A stretch of DNA of 64,000 nucleotides from Impatiens glandulifera (lineage: Eukaryota; Streptophyta; Magnoliopsida; Ericales; Balsaminaceae). The stretch is from contig NC_061869.1 in assembly GCF_907164915.1 (NCBI RefSeq), positions 41,599,771 to 41,663,770 on the forward strand, read 5' to 3'. The position numbers and the translations under genes were made by a program. The notes under the pieces were generated by a model that saw only the letters and a program-made list of their open reading frames with translations, did no database searches and was not told where the DNA came from. Shown one piece after another: positions 60,736-64,000 of this stretch (positions within the stretch are counted from its first letter, which is position 1; every line of letters starts with the position of its first letter).

Positions 60736-61497
60736 CTAGTCTTCGGTGAACCATCCTCCTTCCATCCTCCTTTCATACCACTTTCCAATGTTGTTTTGAG
60801 GAAACCGTTCCTCAATTCTTGTTAACCACTTGTATATCATGTCTATGGTGATGGTGTTGGATGGTCCAACCGGAACACCGGTTCCAAGGTTGCGACGCTT
60901 GGACATGAGAAACCGGGTGATTTGAGGAGCGTAACTGATCTTTCCTCTTTTACCGGTCATAAGCTGCTTCAGCTTGTTGTAGAGATAGGATGCCCAGTTG
61001 ATGGCAGAGTTGCGGATGATGGCTATCATAATGTCGAATGCCTCCCGACTGTAGTTCTGGTTGGGCATTCGGCCTATGATAGACCTTTGGACCAGATCAT
61101 GAAAGAGCTGGTAGTGAGGAGCGAGATTTTCTTTCTTCCCGAAGTCCTTGATAGGAGTGTAGGAAGAAGAGAAGATCTTGAAGAAAGTTTCCTTAGCCGG
61201 TAAGAACGGCGTTGGAAAATCAGAAAAACCTTCGGTCGGAAGGTGGAAGAAGGTGGCGAATTCCTCCTCGGTGAACTGGAGGAACTGACCGTCGACGATG
61301 GTGCGAATGCTGCCATCATCCAAGATGTGACCATTGTTGAAAAATTCACACAACTCCTCCACGAGGATGGTGTCTGAACCCTTAAGGAAGCCCTGCAACC
61401 CAGACTCTATGATATGCTGAAAAATGCAATCATAGTATGAGCTATCTTTGATATCTTCAAAGTCGATAATGAGAGTGTTTCTTAACTCGGCAGACAT
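60736..61497 (-). CDS. Element II cargo gene 2: intact Transposase_32-like protein
   Basis: 253 codons from ATG at 61497, without interruption. The start MSAELRNTLIIDFEDI fits all paralogues. Blocks: ESGLQGFLKG (about 31-40), EEFATFFHLPTEGFSDFP (about 77-95), YQLFHDLVQRSIIGR, AFDIMIAIIRNSAINWASYLYNKL, SYAPQITRFL, and a Trp-rich end. No signal peptide or membrane segment is evident. The family name is 'putative plant transposon protein', but I see no transposase catalytic motif and the biochemical role is unknown. It lies between two paralogues in the same direction with its own TATA box. It is closest to the broken gene at 10463-11166. Confidence 0.8.
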   Translation of the reverse strand: MSAELRNTLIIDFEDIKDSSYYDCIFQHIIESGLQGFLKGSDTILVEELCEFFNNGHILDDGSIRTIVDGQFLQFTEEEFATFFHLPTEGFSDFPTPFLPAKETFFKIFSSSYTPIKDFGKKENLAPHYQLFHDLVQRSIIGRMPNQNYSREAFDIMIAIIRNSAINWASYLYNKLKQLMTGKRGKISYAPQITRFLMSKRRNLGTGVPVGPSNTITIDMIYKWLTRIEERFPQNNIGKWYERRMEGGWFTED

Positions 61498-61598
61498 GAT
61501 GAGTAGTGAAGAAGATCTTGAGAGGATTTTTGAGCTTTCGAGTTTTTAGAGAGAAGAAATGCTGGAAGCGTGATTTGAAAATGAGGGGTTGAGTCCCC

Positions 61599-61605
61599 TT
61601 TTATA
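61599..61605 (-). promoter_or_regulatory. TATA box of element II cargo gene 2
   Basis: Minus-strand CTATAAAAGGGG lies 102 bp before the ATG at 61497; the leader is CT-rich (TTTCTTCTCTC). Confidence 0.65.
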
Positions 61606-61915
61606 GCATGGAATGAATGAGAGCATTTAATGAGAGGATTTAAAAAATCTAGCCGTTTATGCTTAGTCATTAATGTTTTTGTGATTTTCCAAGGGAATAA
61701 AGACATGTCTTGTCTAATCAAGTCAGGCATGCTTTTTGATAATGAGAATTTGTGTTTCCAAGATATGATTTATTTTGATATGGCGCATTGAATATTTTAG
61801 ATTTTGACTTGAAAAAGAAAGAAATCTGATTCATTAACTGATGTACAAAACCGGTAGTACAGCAAAATTACCGGTTTTGTAAGAAAAGAAAATAAAAGAA
61901 GGAAGAGGGAACAGG

Positions 61916-62677
61916 TTAGACATTTGAAGACTCGGCCGCTTGAGCATTTGATGCCTCAACCGCTTGAATTCTTCTGGCTTTGACAGCTTCCCACCGGTCG
62001 ATCATCTCCTGTACTCTTTCCTTGGTGAGCACATGCCTTGGATGAAGAGTGACGAAGGGTCCGGAGTGGATGTCCAGACTCGCACAAAAACCGCTCAGCT
62101 GAGGAGCGTAGCTGGTTTTGTTGGAAAGAAACATCTTCTTTAGGTTACTGAAGATGATCCAGGCCCAGTTAACCGGTGTCCCAACCGTTACGACGATCAT
62201 CATCTCGAAGACCCTTTGGGTGTAGTAGTAACTCTTCTCTCTGCACAAGACAGATTTTCCCAGAATCTCGCAGAGAAGCTGGTACTTGTGAGAAAGTTGA
62301 CTCTTAGCACCCCAGGGTTTAACCGGGATGTCAGATCCTGAGAACCGGCGACACATCTCTTCCATTGTCACCGGGGAGTATGTAAGATCGGTTACCCCTT
62401 CATTGGGCAAACCGCAATATACAGCGAAATCCGTCTCACTGAATAGGAATTTCTGACCGTAGACCTGTGCAACGAGTATATCTCGATGCACCTCTTTCGC
62501 GGTCTGAAAGAGTTCTTCGACTACAAGGTAGTCGAGGATGAACCTGTTCTCAAGAAAACTTCTTAGCCCGCTGCTTTCTATGGCTAAGAACATTTCCTTG
62601 ACCTCATGATCTTCATATTGGTAGATTGATTCAAAATCTGCCAATAGGATTTTCTTTGCTAATGAGTTGGTGTTCAT
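61916..62677 (-). CDS. Element II cargo gene 1: intact Transposase_32-like protein
   Basis: 253 codons from ATG at 62677. Blocks: LLADFESIYQYED, IESSGLRSFLENRFI, DFAVYCGLPNEGVTDL, SGSDIPVKPWGAKSQLSHKY, LLCEILGKSVLCREKSYYY, MMIVVTVGTPVNWAWIIFSNL, SYAPQLSGF, then a helical alanine-rich end. It shares the GAKSQLSHKYQLL-type block with the element I gene at 11683-12435 (GAKSRLRSEYQLL), so these two are probably orthologous positions in the cassette. Soluble, with no catalytic motif recognised. Expression probably starts from its own TATA box rather than the LTR. Confidence 0.8.
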   Translation of the reverse strand: MNTNSLAKKILLADFESIYQYEDHEVKEMFLAIESSGLRSFLENRFILDYLVVEELFQTAKEVHRDILVAQVYGQKFLFSETDFAVYCGLPNEGVTDLTYSPVTMEEMCRRFSGSDIPVKPWGAKSQLSHKYQLLCEILGKSVLCREKSYYYTQRVFEMMIVVTVGTPVNWAWIIFSNLKKMFLSNKTSYAPQLSGFCASLDIHSGPFVTLHPRHVLTKERVQEMIDRWEAVKARRIQAVEASNAQAAESSNV

Positions 62678-62759
62678 ATTTTTGAGAGAGAGGATTTTAT
62701 CTCAAGAATGATACTTGTGAATAGTGAACTTGTGATATTTTGAGAAGGATTGAGGGTGG

Positions 62760-62767
62760 TTTATATA
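62760..62767 (-). promoter_or_regulatory. TATA box of element II cargo gene 1
   Basis: Minus-strand CTATATAAACC lies 83 bp before the ATG at 62677 and is followed by a leader with TCCTCTCTCTC just before the ATG. It is the best-preserved promoter of the set. Confidence 0.65.
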
Positions 62768-63249
62768 GCCCGGGATTCGGCTGGTCTTTAATGTGATTAA
62801 GCATGCTTGATGATGTCATCAGCTATTTAATAGACTTAACTTGTTGAAGTAACTAATGGTTATTTCCAAGGTAAATCTAATTATTACTAAGATAGCAATG
62901 ATGAAAAATATCTATTTGTCAAGATGTGAGTCTCCCTCTCTTGATGATGGACACATGTCGTCATCTCGATTGTGGTAGACTTGTTTTTATTAATCACAGG
63001 CTTCATTTTTCAAAACATGCATGAAAACTCAGTCAGTCATCACAGGTTAACCGGAAAAGTTCATTTCCTCAGACCAGAATGCATTTGTACTAAGCGGTTT
63101 TCCATGACCGGTTTTAGTAGGATATTTCCATTTGTGAAGAAAAGTTGATTAATGTCAACAGTTGTTCAACTTTGGATTTGACTTATCCACTTTATCCCGG
63201 TTATTTCAACCGTATAGTATGTTGGTTCCTTTGTCGGTTTTGAGTTGTG

Positions 63250-64000
63250 GATTTCTTCATTGTTGGTTGATGTACTCTTGACAAAACTTATAAATGGGAT
63301 CTGGTCTTTACTGAGACACTTTGTAGTTGGAAGATCTAGACTTATTTGGATTGTTGTTGTCGTAGCCTAGACCGAACATACAATTATGAGGTCTTTGATG
63401 ACTTGTCATATGGCTCACAGCATCTCTAGATTTCTTCCATGCAGCAATTACGTAGTTAGTTCTATCATTTTCTTTAGTCAATGATTGGACTGTCTCCTTG
63501 AAGTTCTCATTCTTAGAGGATAGTTCAATCGTTCCACAAGTTTGATTATTTAGCCGGGTTGGTATAAGATTAGATAAGTTCCTTTACTCAATGACCATGT
63601 CATTGAGTGCATTAATCAAATCTTTTCTGGTCAATTCCTCAGAGGCAAAGTCGAATACCTCTTCATCGTTTTCCATAAGACATCTGATTCCTTCATCGTC
63701 ACTATATGAATCACTATGTGCCCACTAGCGTCCACCATCATTAGCTAGGAACGCCTTTTGGATCTCATTGCCTTGACTATTTAACTTGTGATCTTCCCTT
63801 TGATTCTGATCGGTTGGTTTTCTATCGTCCCTTCTTGGCTTTCGGCATTCTGACCTGTAATGACATGTGGAATCACAATTAAAATAGAGGAACATTAGCT
63901 TTGTTACCGTTAGAGTAGTTGTAGTTGTATGAGTTGGTGGGTTGGTTCTTCTTCATGAACTTTCCGAACTTCCAGGAAAGCATGGCCATTACATCATTGC
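63250..64000 (-). pseudogene. Gag C-terminal half next to the element II cassette
   Basis: Minus strand, read from the window edge: helical capsid end, zinc knuckle with the first Cys missing (YFNCDSTCHYRSEC), basic linker, WAHSDSYSDDE acidic region, SKNENFKETVQSLTK, and homology to element 0 (3230-3870) ending near 63230. Several stops. It resembles element 0 gag more than element I gag. Confidence 0.72.

Larger units (their letters stand above)
55691..64000 (-). mobile_element. Copia element II: LTR element with cargo cassette, pol absent, runs past the window
   Basis: On the minus strand: gag-like sequence (64000-63250), then cargo genes 1, 2 and 3 (62677-57359), three PPT copies and the 3' LTR (56935-55691). 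No protease, integrase, RT or RNase H lies between gag and the cassette. The LTR and cassette resemble element I, but the gag resembles element 0. It is either a chimeric, pol-less element that needs enzymes in trans, or an element I relative joined to a fragment of another copy near 63230. The far LTR lies beyond the window. Confidence 0.75.

Overview
The window is nuclear DNA of a flowering plant, almost certainly a eudicot and perhaps an asterid. It is AT-rich, has introns, carries one recognisable host gene (a JAGGED-type C2H2 zinc-finger gene) and is otherwise built from nested Copia LTR retrotransposons. I cannot name the species. All divergence figures below are eye estimates and all family names come from recognition, not a search.

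Layout. 1-5071: a decayed Sirevirus-like Copia copy on the minus strand (element 0), preceded by a 50-bp hairpin satellite; then a 500-N gap. 5572-24187: left arm of an inverted segmental duplication, holding the upstream region and first exons of JAGGED. It was later split by a young 13.7-kb Copia (element I, 5657-19404, minus strand, 1318-bp LTRs, TSD GAAAT). 23424-26161: the JAGGED gene, plus strand, five exons. 26913-34149: a broken Tork-type Copia fragment joined to a 5'-truncated Sirevirus-like Copia (element V, plus strand) that holds a small LINE insert and an LTR full of hairpin repeats. 35412-40148: a complete but inactivated Tork/Tnt1-like Copia (element III, TSD CTCTT). 40149-50842: AT-rich sequence with a second 500-N gap, an LTR piece, a 0.55-kb fold-back element, a hAT-type non-autonomous transposon and a Copia RT scrap. 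50843-55180: right arm of the inverted duplication, without the Copia and without the JAGGED core promoter and first exons. 55691-64000: element II, minus strand, which continues past the window.

The most unusual content is the DNA that elements I, II and V carry between pol (or where pol should be) and the 3' LTR. It holds one to three paralogous genes of the family usually labelled 'putative plant transposon protein' (Transposase_32-like). The last gene in elements I and II is extended by an acidic/coiled-coil/nuclear-localisation tail. All seven copies have a TATA-like box 60-110 bp upstream of the ATG and a CT-rich leader, and three have E2F-type sites nearby. They therefore look like separately transcribed genes carried as cargo, not env-like ORFs read from the LTR. 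In element II two of the three (253 codons each) are still open.

History as read from the sequence: (1) inverted duplication of the JAGGED upstream region (arms about 5% diverged); (2) loss of about 574 bp (core promoter, exon 1, most of exon 2) from the right copy at an ATGT microhomology; (3) insertion of element I into the left arm (LTRs about 1.3% diverged; the right arm keeps the empty site). JAGGED itself looks expressed in structure but has a TAG stop 16 codons before what appears to be its ancestral end.
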